This document shows, piece after piece, positions 25,901 to 32,414 of a DNA stretch of 41,828 nucleotides (the first letter of the stretch is position 1; every line of letters starts with the position of its first letter). Both the position numbers and the translations under genes were made by a program. The notes beneath the pieces are model-generated. The model searched no databases. It saw only the letters and a program-made list of their open reading frames with translations, and was not told where the DNA came from. Origin of the DNA: a virus; the IMG/VR virus record IMGVR_UViG_3300025652_000157, positions 1-41,828 of that record; one strand, written 5' to 3'.

Positions 25901-27506
25901 TCTTAGTAAGTGGCTTAGGTTTAGCAGCTACAACAGGGGCAGTTACAGCAGGGGCGGTCTCAGCTACAGGGGCAGGGTTTGCTGCGGCCCGCATGGTACC
26001 TATAACGCCAAATGCTTCAGGGTCTTGAGCTGCCAGTGACGCCAACGACTCATCATCCAGCGTCATGACATCAGGGTTAGCTGCAACAACCTGCTTCGCT
26101 CGGCCTACGATCTCGACGTGGGCATCCAAAGCGGTAAGGTAGTCTTGGTCAAGCTGGGTCGTATCGGCAGACTTCTCGTAACCTTTTTGGAACTTCACTG
26201 CTTCCGCGGCTACCTCGGTGGGGTCAAAGATGTTTTTCTCGTTGACGTGTTGCTCGAAAGCTTGCCCGAGTTCTGTTTCCGTGTTGCGAATGTCTTGCGC
26301 TGCGGCTGCTGAAGCCTCGGCCTTGCGCGCTTTAATGAACTCTGCACGTGGTACAAAAGTTTGTGCTGCGTCCCGACGAAGACGAGCCTGCTCTGTAATT
26401 TCAGCTTGCTGAGCTAGACCTACCTGCGTAGCCTCGGCTTCCTCTTGGGCGACCAGTGCGGCTTCTTCTTCCGCCAGTTGCGTAGCGGTCTCTGTGTCGA
26501 TCTGTGTTCCTTGGCGATTGGCGGGGCTTAGCGCTCCACCAACGGAGCCCATACCAGCGCCACCAAAAGCACCAGCCATCATGGACGTAGGGTCCATAAA
26601 GTTAGCTTCGCCAGCCGTGGCACCAGCACCCATGTCTTCCAGTCCGCTCTGAACACCTTCGGTTAGAGCCTCGACACCTGCGCCGGTTGTTCCACGCGTG
26701 GCAGCCTGTCGTGCCTTCCCGCCCTTGGCGAGCCCTTCCATTAGGTTTTTAGCAGGGCCGAACCGCGCTAAACCTAACGTGGCAATATCAGCTACCGACT
26801 CCAGTGTACCCGACAGAGCGCCGTAACCAACAACACGCCCTAGGTTTACATCCTCAAGCGACCCGCCTTCTGCAATAGCCCGCTCACCAGCCTGACCGTA
26901 TATGCCACCCGTGGCTTGACCGACGCCTTGGGCTAAAATACCCGTGGTAGAGCCGATAGCCGCGCTCGTTACGCGATCACCTAGTGCATCACCAACTAGG
27001 TCTTTGGCTTTGTCTTTGACAACGGCCTCAACGCCTTCGCTAATAGCCTTCTTGGCGATAGTAGAACCGATACCACCCGACAGAAGAGCCGCCGCCGCGT
27101 CTGGTACAGCACGCCCTAAATAGTACGCGCCCGCGTCCACAAAGTTACTGACCGAGCTTGTTGCACCGTCCCACGTGTAGGAATCACGAAACTCGGAGTC
27201 GACCTCCGCCATGTTGTCTTGGTAGCCTTTAAATCCCCAGTCGCGCAGACCCTCGCCTACACCAATGGTACGCTCAAGCCCGGCACCTGCTAAACCAACA
27301 AGCCCGTATGCGGTTCCCTGCATGGAGTCGATACCACCCGCAACACCGGCCACGAAATCAGAACCGTCGTCTTTAGATGTTGTGCTGTTGGTTCGACCAC
27401 CTCTGGCCTCATCTAGGATAGCCTGCTGCGCAGGCGTGAACTGGCTTACTCCTTCCGACCGAGCACGTTTGGATTCCTCTAGGATCGCTTTCTGGGCTGC
27501 GTTCAT
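19995..27506 (-). CDS. Giant polyvalent internal virion protein (ART-like, zincin-like, HTH regions)
   Basis: 2503 residues; the last and longest gene of the late operon, overlapping the previous one by ATGA. The N-terminus has two copies of a Q-x-AIL-(D/E)-E motif. Residues about 50-330 are Gly/Ala-rich and helical and may insert in membrane. About 708-775 looks like a helix-turn-helix. From Y1059 (YHGSS ... GQGFYTTD ... VEIFWEP) it resembles the ADP-ribosyltransferase-like domain of polyvalent proteins. HEMGH (H1433-H1437) with a later SEWYADQ gives a zincin motif. The remaining C-terminal 1000 residues are helical and end in a basic tail (RRRERG). Such proteins are packaged in the phage head and ejected with DNA to modify or protect against host factors; that role is inferred from the family. 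Confidence 0.88.
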   Translation of the reverse strand: MNAAQKAILEESKRARSEGVSQFTPAQQAILDEARGGRTNSTTSKDDGSDFVAGVAGGIDSMQGTAYGLVGLAGAGLERTIGVGEGLRDWGFKGYQDNMAEVDSEFRDSYTWDGATSSVSNFVDAGAYYLGRAVPDAAAALLSGGIGSTIAKKAISEGVEAVVKDKAKDLVGDALGDRVTSAAIGSTTGILAQGVGQATGGIYGQAGERAIAEGGSLEDVNLGRVVGYGALSGTLESVADIATLGLARFGPAKNLMEGLAKGGKARQAATRGTTGAGVEALTEGVQSGLEDMGAGATAGEANFMDPTSMMAGAFGGAGMGSVGGALSPANRQGTQIDTETATQLAEEEAALVAQEEAEATQVGLAQQAEITEQARLRRDAAQTFVPRAEFIKARKAEASAAAAQDIRNTETELGQAFEQHVNEKNIFDPTEVAAEAVKFQKGYEKSADTTQLDQDYLTALDAHVEIVGRAKQVVAANPDVMTLDDESLASLAAQDPEAFGVIGTMRAAANPAPVAETAPAVTAPVVAAKPKPLTKKAQLIAKAEAALGPTWEIDNPELSSLISDGKGTSSRGKGKKSRFETMLDKTVADKAELEGPKGLTGQAEAFANEQLGANWRNERPELAAVLYNGTLFEFQAGVEAAVAETSTAPAVDDNVPVLTDVVDDNVPVLTDVVETEQAATPTQPAPVVEPEPTAVDPAVPGLPLATDLGLSRNEEKVYDVILKAFRDNDQASVSSTAPDGRTTTWESKKIAALTGIKENHASTNIKRIKEKIAKFYGSVDTKGVGDPTAIKQQLADTRIQNAIEYDGTEDDSEGDGDDATLDMNSLAPDGEMSTSKTSAYEGVDDETKAWTQKQETAPTAQTAAQRAAIRAEFDAAMKKDRKYKVAVDLWNNGFESDVENEADRVPFESMDAGSRLEWFAFTTDYNSGDLDLDALGQEYDFIRADFIKDTQNAKRQSPDPVGQIAGQADPEETAPVSGGVREEGARPEQSEERADGEENPTQLTAEQFKERSASVAVTTKKKRRVVKPTVAAPVVDTKPTPTVEAKTPAGDTRGQGTQYHGSSREVTSLDDSSYGPVNIYGQGFYTTDAADIATGYSNAGRGKGPKSPVVYKVTKLKDANLFDLEQPLTPQVLGWFSQSRVFKADEAQDLPATSTVRDALDYLRSTMTDDMETADAIQDSMESFRRTLENAGFEGYRHVGGTFTGKAPHNVEIFWEPSEQLKIERTTPAEVEPTPTVEAKAPKKREGSVAQVNSADAIAERLGGEVVYQNGELSLVRGYSNISGAPVYAAAKNDTYTKVDVESYTGNVFTPSQKAELVAAKTAVETEAQRVHAETPFVTYENGLAFSENTSPELQGIARGWKELLGLESEVYITTLSDAKANKLNFTGPLRAVGSGTLDSNERGSTRRMADGTHYIIFDDQPDKAATLETLAHEMGHIHQKEAFDSAPASLKGELYDAHKAWLAEQKGGTAKALVEALRARKTGKTTKVGEDLMAHQAQPYWKSFSEWYADQVSRWATTQKVPLTVVEKFFSRLGKAMKSFYAKVANKKYLPSSEFVNYLSQVKGAALRDPLNDNVDLQSDAMKGSMEPTPEGRANTGRYAQKAGEVFGPKAEQFVNDSTELFSKAARSLEFVHQFIRRIKGRLPEAGVWYQAVKESDKTRQDIRRQVEAIAIDARNLTGERLVVVNDFVSKSTYFQKWGYNPQFTDKNGDPRVIKTDAIMERAYNRLAPVEQKLVRDMFQHGENMRLRKLAIAKEMGIPKTFFSAEALDGPYAPLKRFGKYATVLKSQALLDAEALDTAESSPATRKTVEELKSDGDNYVVSFFDTMGLAKKFRNENAKTYAYASASQRANDVMEDRTPNAEVFQKVLGALSAADKSQIDPASKAAFSDLVRDMYFDSLDQRDARMSGAKRKNRAGYEKNMIRSFLSHASAESAMISTMEHGAEVNMALAATLKAARKNETELMPMYNMMAAHYKDSLVYKQSTFQSIQNRIAAGNSVWMLTSSIGYHVTNATQPAAVTVPFLAGHFNSYSGAWKSLLDGYTVANGAIRMTKDLETEIDVEKTPEKYRALLKELQLRGLLDVGMEEDLASFERFNTGYEGLNAAGDVAGKITHKLYQTARFVEAQNRISSAVAAYDMALAKPSVPARFDMTPVEYATAIVEDTQGNFGALDAPLLLKKLPKLTVQYRKYQFLMAANYVKSFQMAFTGESPEVRAAGKRTLGYMLTHAGIMGGLTGIPLVSSISATYFWLANLVSPEEDEPQDLERFIRENVPGKFGEVLARGGFSAIGIDMSTKLSQDNIFKPFPYTEIEPTEDALKDIVFNLAAGPSGTTMLNFLRSAEYAANGDVSKAIEHFVPKGLRKPLESYRLATEGMSFKNGDIVVTPEEMRASGMVPLLVNALGIPVSLVENIKYTRSQQYEISQHFSTETGRIRREYIDAHQSGDPRAKLRLKREWRTLQGHKDRLRGSFGNDSKALRRQSISDLIKAPFAQRRRERGAASRFE
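25486..25551. repeat. 33-bp perfect tandem duplication inside the polyvalent gene
   Basis: Two identical 33-bp units (25486-25518 and 25519-25551) lie head to tail, in frame, duplicating the 11 residues DDNVPVLTDVV in a Pro/Thr/Val-rich linker. The perfect identity implies a recent duplication. Confidence 0.95.
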
Positions 27507-28885
27507 TGGCCTTGATCCCCTTCGGCTATGAATCTTTGTTTCATTTCGGCACTCAGATTAGCCCAGTCGCTCCCGGAAACGCCTTGAGGTGGAGCGTTTT
27601 TCATACCAACGGACTGCATGTAGCTACCAATCATGTCTAGCTGCTCGTCGGGTTCCATACCCATAAAGTAGTCTACCTGATGGAGCTTGATTAAACCGTC
27701 CATTTTGGTCTGTTCGGCAGCTGCTACTCCGCCATCTGCGATTTTGGCTAGGATTGCATCCGTTTGAGCCTCTAACAGAGCCGTTGCTGCGAAGGTTTTG
27801 CCCTGTTGTTGGAGTTCTGCGAACGTCTGTTGGTCGATTAAGCTCGTCGCTGAAATAATTCGATCTGTTTCCGCTACTGCCTGCGTAACCTGCTCTCCGA
27901 CAAGACTGACTCTCGCGTTGGACAAATTTGTATCTGCTTGCGTTTTGCCTGTAACTGCCTCCGTGTTATCTACATCCGCTACTTTCTTTGCAGCATCGAG
28001 GTTATCTACTACGGCGCTCATTAGGTTAGCGGGGTCTTTAACCTGCTGCATTAGGTAGTTCATGACCTGCTGCTTGCCCGTTTCGCCATCCGCGCTGTAC
28101 ATGACCTGCCTAGACTGGCCTTCGCCTTCGCCTGTAATCAGATAGGCCACGGTGGTGCCGTCTTCTTCTACGATGTCCAGCTGAGCGCCATCGGTGATTT
28201 CGTTGTTGTAGAACGCCTCAACCGCCTCAACCCCCTTTGGGATAGCTTTGCCCAACTTCGTGATGAGCCGGGCCGACTCCAAGCCGAGTTTTTCAGCCCC
28301 AAATTCGCCTAGCGCCCTGAGTCCCTCCGTTTGTTGAGCTATCGGCAGGTTCGAGTTTTGAAATTGGTCGACCATCCATGCGGTTTGCGCTTCGTCGCTC
28401 TCAAACTCTATAGCCCCGGCTCGCGCAAAAATGTCGGTCATCGTTGCGTCGTTATTAAGTTGGTTTTGCGCGGCTTGGTTAGACAGCCCCAGCCCCGTAG
28501 TCTGCGCGTTACTAGCAGCTGCGGCAGCGTTAGCCTGCCCTATTTGAGCCTGACGCAACTGAACACCTGCCGCAGATTCGTCTATCCGAGATTGTTCTGT
28601 TTCTTTCTTGACCCTAGTATCGCTCATCAAACCCTTGAGCGTTACGTTATCGGTACGCAGCTGTCTCGCGCCTGTGGTATCGCCGTACTTCTCCATAACG
28701 TTGGCTATGTCAGTCTGTTGCGCGTCAATCAGTGCGTCGCCCTCCAGCCGGGTCGTACCGTCTTCGCCGAAGTAGTCTTTCTTCTTAATCTTGCCCGTCT
28801 CGAACTTTGTAAACGCGCTGTTCAACGTTGAGTTCACGGAATTAAAGTTGTCAGAAAAATCTGCCCATGCTGATTTGCGAGCCAT
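27503..28885 (-). CDS. Internal virion / structural protein, helical
   Basis: 460 residues. The start shares a base with the upstream stop (TAATG) and the stop overlaps the giant gene's start. It is rich in Ala, Gln, Thr and Asp with long helices. The region about 95-145 (RIDESAAGVQLRQAQIGQANAAA region) and the region 290-400 look like coiled coils. It has no enzyme motif or signal peptide. By position just before the polyvalent protein, it is likely another internal head or ejection protein, comparable in place to the T7 gp14-gp16 set. Direct homology is not evident to me. Confidence 0.75.
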   Translation of the reverse strand: MARKSAWADFSDNFNSVNSTLNSAFTKFETGKIKKKDYFGEDGTTRLEGDALIDAQQTDIANVMEKYGDTTGARQLRTDNVTLKGLMSDTRVKKETEQSRIDESAAGVQLRQAQIGQANAAAAASNAQTTGLGLSNQAAQNQLNNDATMTDIFARAGAIEFESDEAQTAWMVDQFQNSNLPIAQQTEGLRALGEFGAEKLGLESARLITKLGKAIPKGVEAVEAFYNNEITDGAQLDIVEEDGTTVAYLITGEGEGQSRQVMYSADGETGKQQVMNYLMQQVKDPANLMSAVVDNLDAAKKVADVDNTEAVTGKTQADTNLSNARVSLVGEQVTQAVAETDRIISATSLIDQQTFAELQQQGKTFAATALLEAQTDAILAKIADGGVAAAEQTKMDGLIKLHQVDYFMGMEPDEQLDMIGSYMQSVGMKNAPPQGVSGSDWANLSAEMKQRFIAEGDQGQ

Positions 28886-29913
28886 TAGTTGACCTCCTTA
28901 AATTCAATGCCGAGAGCACCATAATTAACAGCCAAAATGCCACTGCTGGTTTCGATAACTGCGTCTGGGTAGCTCAGCTGTACTTCTTGAGCCATTACGC
29001 CACGGTAGCGTTTAGTGTGGTCACCGAAGCCTTCTTTGTAGTTAAACTCATAAAGGGTCAGGGCGGTGCGTTGGTCGACGCCAACCTCTTCGACGTTCTC
29101 TTTAATGCGGCTGTCTGAAAACGCTGTGTACAAAGACGCTACGCCACCAAGCGCTCCGCCGATGTTACCCATCGTGCTGTCTTGTGTGTTGATGTAAGCA
29201 GATGTCTGGTTGTTCAGTGCGTTGCCCAAGCCTGACAACTGCATGTTTTGACCGTTTCCGATCGTGCCTGCGCCCTGCGCCATACCCGACATGTAGTTCT
29301 GGCCCGCAGACTGAGCGTTAAGACCCGCTTGAGAACCTGCGTTACTGGCACCGCCGTAAGCTGCGGTAGATGCGCCTGCAAGACCTCGACCCAGACCCGC
29401 TGCGTCAAGTTTACGTGCATAACCCATCTGTTGAGCTTGGCTTCGAGCGCCAGTCATAGCCTGCGCCCGTGTAGCGGCTTGCTGCATTTGGGTCGCGGCA
29501 GTCATGCCAGCGAAACGACCCGAGTTTGGGTTCACACCCATGGAGGCCATAGCGCGTTGGTTCTGTTGTTGTGCCACACCAAAGGCTCTTCCCGCGTCTG
29601 CGGCTGCGTTATCCGACGCCTCTTGGCGATACGCTTCAGAGTTAAAGCGCTGGGCATCCTCTACGAGGCCCCGCTCCAACGGACGATAGGTGTCGACTTG
29701 GTAATCGTAGTAATCCTTTGCCTGCGCCATCTGCTGAGACTGTGCGGCCATCTGCTGGTTCGCGATGCCTTCAAGCATTGGGCGGGCCGTGTCGTACTGC
29801 TCACGGGCAAACGCTAATTGCTCCCGCCCCAGTTCGGCCTGAACTTCTGCCGCTTTATTACTGGCATTTTCCAAAGGAGTGTAATCTGGAGCTTCAGTAC
29901 TTTTCTTACCCAT
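28885..29913 (-). CDS. Virion protein with C-terminal S74-type chaperone/peptidase domain
   Basis: 342 residues. I start at the ATG at 29913 (8-bp overlap with the GNAT gene), giving MGKKSTEAPDY, rather than the longer frame back to 29952. The N-terminal 200 residues are Ala/Gln-rich helices like internal core or ejection proteins, followed by a Gly/Ala/Asn-rich region. From S266 the sequence SDSRIKENVEEVG starts a peptidase S74 domain, the intramolecular chaperone that trimerises fibres and cuts itself off at the Ser (S266, with D267 and K271). An S74 domain on an internal-protein-like front is unusual; it may be a fibre with helical stalk. Confidence 0.83.
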   Translation of the reverse strand: MGKKSTEAPDYTPLENASNKAAEVQAELGREQLAFAREQYDTARPMLEGIANQQMAAQSQQMAQAKDYYDYQVDTYRPLERGLVEDAQRFNSEAYRQEASDNAAADAGRAFGVAQQQNQRAMASMGVNPNSGRFAGMTAATQMQQAATRAQAMTGARSQAQQMGYARKLDAAGLGRGLAGASTAAYGGASNAGSQAGLNAQSAGQNYMSGMAQGAGTIGNGQNMQLSGLGNALNNQTSAYINTQDSTMGNIGGALGGVASLYTAFSDSRIKENVEEVGVDQRTALTLYEFNYKEGFGDHTKRYRGVMAQEVQLSYPDAVIETSSGILAVNYGALGIEFKEVN

Positions 29914-30334
29914 AATTTTTTCCTTTGCGGTAGTTCTCTGGCCACAGAACAAGGACGATCATGTCCTGCCCAGCTGACCCAGCCTGTTTCATAGCGCCTT
30001 CTTCTAGGAAGCCGATACGCTTAACGAATTTAAGTGATTTGGAGTTATCAGACTCGACGAGCACAGTAAGCCGTCTCAGCCCGCACGCCTCAAACGCATA
30101 CGTAAACGCATGGTCGAGTAGCTCCAAAAACAGTTTGTTGGGTTTGCTGAGCGCGATGTGTCCAGTGGCGTTACACTCGTTGAAGTTGTTAAAAACAACA
30201 CCACTCACAATTTGACCGTCGACTTCAGCGCCCATGGCGTAAAACGAACCCCACGTACAGGATTGAGTTACTTTGTCGGCTACCCACGCCCCAACTCGCT
30301 CTTTGTCATCAAAGATCAAACCCGTGTTGGACAT
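29906..30334 (-). CDS. GNAT-family acetyltransferase-like protein
   Basis: 142 residues. CAGGAG lies before the ATG. The GNAT pattern is seen: beta strands VSGVVFNNF and GHIALS, then a helix, LLDHAFTYAFEACGLRRLTVLVESDN, split as LLDHAFTYAFEACG and LRRLTVLVESDN, followed by NSKSLKFVKRIGFLEEG, the conserved end of the fold (N-x-x-S-x-x-x-x-x-x-x-x-G-F). T7 gp13 is also GNAT-like and is encoded among the structural genes, so a virion assembly role without acetylation is possible. The acetyl-CoA loop (Q/R-x-x-G-x-G/A) is not clear. Confidence 0.75.
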   Translation of the reverse strand: MSNTGLIFDDKERVGAWVADKVTQSCTWGSFYAMGAEVDGQIVSGVVFNNFNECNATGHIALSKPNKLFLELLDHAFTYAFEACGLRRLTVLVESDNSKSLKFVKRIGFLEEGAMKQAGSAGQDMIVLVLWPENYRKGKNYG

Positions 30335-30401
30335 GGATACTCCTGCTTACACGTTAACATATAAGGAGTGCCTAGCATACCCGATAGTTTCAGGAAAGTC
30401 A

Positions 30402-30764
30402 TTATTGCGGCGACCATGCAGGATCGGGGTTCTGGTAGTACGTGGTAAGCCCAAACTCCTCGTGGGAAGCCACTATTTGAGTGTACGAACGGTCGACTAT
30501 GGTCTCTCGTGTCTCGGGAGTAAGACCGCTGGTAACCCACTGCTCAAACATCGCGGTTGTAACATCCTCCACAGGGGTGAATGTGTCCAGCTCATACACG
30601 TCAGACGAGAAAGCCTTAGCAAACCCGTGGTACGCAGCCCCGTTAGGGTAGGAGTCATGCGTGATCTTCCAGTGGGCTCTAACCAGCGCAATCGCGTTCT
30701 CAAACCCGTGGATTTCGGCGTGCGTCAGTACTTGGTCTACGACAAATTCTGTTCTAAACGTCAT
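30402..30764 (-). CDS. Small tail-region protein, unknown
   Basis: 120 residues, starting 1 bp after the stop of the 459-residue tail protein. It is aromatic and acidic, with helices at the N-terminus (FVVDQVLTHAEIHGFENAIALV) and a YTQIVASHEEFG segment. No motif or membrane segment. Probably a virion component or chaperone because it sits within the tail operon; specific function unknown. Confidence 0.72.
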   Translation of the reverse strand: MTFRTEFVVDQVLTHAEIHGFENAIALVRAHWKITHDSYPNGAAYHGFAKAFSSDVYELDTFTPVEDVTTAMFEQWVTSGLTPETRETIVDRSYTQIVASHEEFGLTTYYQNPDPAWSPQ

Positions 30765-30765
30765 C

Positions 30766-32145
30766 TTAGTATCTTCCTACTCTGTGGTAATGGAGTACAA
30801 CGACGCCGAAGACGTCACGGGAGTCATCGACCTCGGGTTCGCGCACGTAGGTATAGCCGTCTGTGTGGGTGTAACTCGTCGCTGCGTTGGGGATGTTGTC
30901 CGATATAACTACGCCACCATAGGCCACTCCGGCGGAAACTCCGGTATTGACAGGTTTCATCCATATAGTGTTTACAAGGTATCCCACTAAGGGCGCGTAG
31001 TCCGCGACGTACGTGACGCTTACCCCGGTGGGGACACCGTCTCCGTCAATTCCGGTGCCGGCAACTGCGGAGCTGTCAATCCCATAGTAGGACGCGTCTG
31101 TGATCATCAGGTTGGTAGAGTTGGTCGTGTCGAGGGTCGTGTCTTCTTCGTAAGCCCGAAGGGACGGGGTAGAAGCTCCAAGCGCGGTTCCGACAACAAA
31201 CCCCACGGCTCCACTTACCGCGAGCAAGGCTAAGCTGGCACCGCCGGTGCCGACAGCCGCAATAACTGCCACGATCCCGAGTATGGCACCCAAAAAGCCC
31301 CCGACACCGCAACCGCCCGAATTCTCTTGGTGTATTTTACCCGCGAAGTCCCCGGTCCAACTGGCTACGTGCTCACTGGTGCCCACAGGGTGCCTAAGGC
31401 TACCCCGAAAAGAACTCCACGACTGGTAGCCCCAAGCGTAGTTCCTGTTGCCCAAGTTAAACAACCCGCAGTTCTTACGAAAGGTACCGCTGTTAGAGTA
31501 CGCCAGCCCGCCGTAGGCGGACGGTATGATTGCGTACAGCTTGCTGGTCCCGTTGTTAACGCTTCCGCTAACTGTGGAACTCTGGTCAGGTGTGAAATTC
31601 ACGTCGCAGGACGCGTCATTCCCGCAGGTACCCTTACTCCCTGTTCTGATCGAGCTGGGGTGGGTTATCGTAACAACGTCGTCTATCCGCAGGGGTGGCT
31701 TACTATCGGTAAATACAATTTCGCTGTCAGCGTTGTACACAGTCAGGCCGAAACTGTTTGGGGTAATGTTTGGAACATCTGAAATAGGCCCGAACAAAAA
31801 CAACCTCGGTTTAAGATTCGATGCGCCCGAGTAGACCACGTTAACTTTCCACGCGCCCGTCTCTTGCACGAGGTCCATGACACCCACGTCTTGGCCGTCA
31901 AAGGAGGGAAGGTAAAATGGGACAACGAAGTCCGCAGTGGTATCGAACGACACTTGGTACGTGAACCCGGTGCCGTAGTTAGAACTGATCGTAGCGGCTG
32001 ACAACGGTTTAGCGTTGTCCCCAGTGTATATGAAGCGGGTGGGCGCGACGCTTTGAGTCATCTCCCCTAGGTACACCAGCGAGGAGTAGTCGCTGTGCAG
32101 GTTCAGGTACCCGTCGTCCGAGAATGTCTTAATACCGTATGTCAT
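30766..32145 (-). CDS. Tail adhesin-like protein with glycine-rich hydrophobic segment
   Basis: 459 residues; overlaps the preceding small gene by 4 bp. The N-terminus (MTYGIKTFSDDGYLNLHSDY) is typical of phage tail-tip or fibre-associated proteins. The middle has a Cys pair (GTCGNDASC). Residues about 280-325 (GGCGVGGFLGAILGIVAVIAAV then GTGGASLALLAVSGAVGFVVG, in two parts) are long and hydrophobic and could form a membrane hairpin, unusual for a fibre protein. The C-terminus is beta-rich. It may attach to the tail tip and contact or penetrate the host membrane. Confidence 0.75.
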   Translation of the reverse strand: MTYGIKTFSDDGYLNLHSDYSSLVYLGEMTQSVAPTRFIYTGDNAKPLSAATISSNYGTGFTYQVSFDTTADFVVPFYLPSFDGQDVGVMDLVQETGAWKVNVVYSGASNLKPRLFLFGPISDVPNITPNSFGLTVYNADSEIVFTDSKPPLRIDDVVTITHPSSIRTGSKGTCGNDASCDVNFTPDQSSTVSGSVNNGTSKLYAIIPSAYGGLAYSNSGTFRKNCGLFNLGNRNYAWGYQSWSSFRGSLRHPVGTSEHVASWTGDFAGKIHQENSGGCGVGGFLGAILGIVAVIAAVGTGGASLALLAVSGAVGFVVGTALGASTPSLRAYEEDTTLDTTNSTNLMITDASYYGIDSSAVAGTGIDGDGVPTGVSVTYVADYAPLVGYLVNTIWMKPVNTGVSAGVAYGGVVISDNIPNAATSYTHTDGYTYVREPEVDDSRDVFGVVVLHYHRVGRY

Positions 32146-32414
32146 CGTCCAAGCACCAAATAGTTGTGGGGGCCTGCGTCATCAGGCGAGGTCAAGAGTA
32201 CCCCGTACACGGACTGGTTGAAGTAAGGGCGAACCTCGCCTGCGGTAATGTTCCGCACCCCGGTGGGGACGAACACCGCTCTAAAGTCGGATATATCGGG
32301 GTAAGCGCCCTTGTTAAAGTACACAGTCGTCCCAGCCGTTATAGTCCCCTTCTTGACCACGCTGAGCGCGCCGTAGGTAAAAGCAAAGCCGCCTATGGAA
32401 AGCCCGTAAGGCAT
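32142..32414 (-). CDS. Small tail protein
   Basis: 90 residues, overlapping its neighbours on both sides by 1-4 bp. Beta-rich, starting MPYGLSIGGFAFTYG, similar in opening to the next protein (MTYGIKTF), with no catalytic motif or membrane segment. Probably a minor tail component that packs against the larger adhesin-like protein downstream; inferred from position and shared N-terminal style. Confidence 0.72.
   Translation of the reverse strand: MPYGLSIGGFAFTYGALSVVKKGTITAGTTVYFNKGAYPDISDFRAVFVPTGVRNITAGEVRPYFNQSVYGVLLTSPDDAGPHNYLVLGR

Noticed and set aside
25468-26028. A 186-codon plus-strand open frame inside the polyvalent gene
   Set aside because: It lies antisense to the giant late gene, is low complexity (Ser/Ala/Thr), and includes the 33-bp tandem repeat; there is no convincing ribosome-binding site.
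29248-29817. A 189-codon plus-strand open frame
   Set aside because: Antisense to the S74-domain virion protein gene, with arginine, cysteine and histidine bias unlike real genes in the window.
30335-30401. Possible minus-strand promoter between the GNAT gene and the 120-residue tail gene
   Set aside because: TATGCT with a poor -35 (ATGACT) could be found, but the match is weak and no second example supports it.
30273-30908. A 211-codon plus-strand open frame crossing several late genes
   Set aside because: It spans the ends of three tightly packed minus-strand genes and has no recognisable domain.
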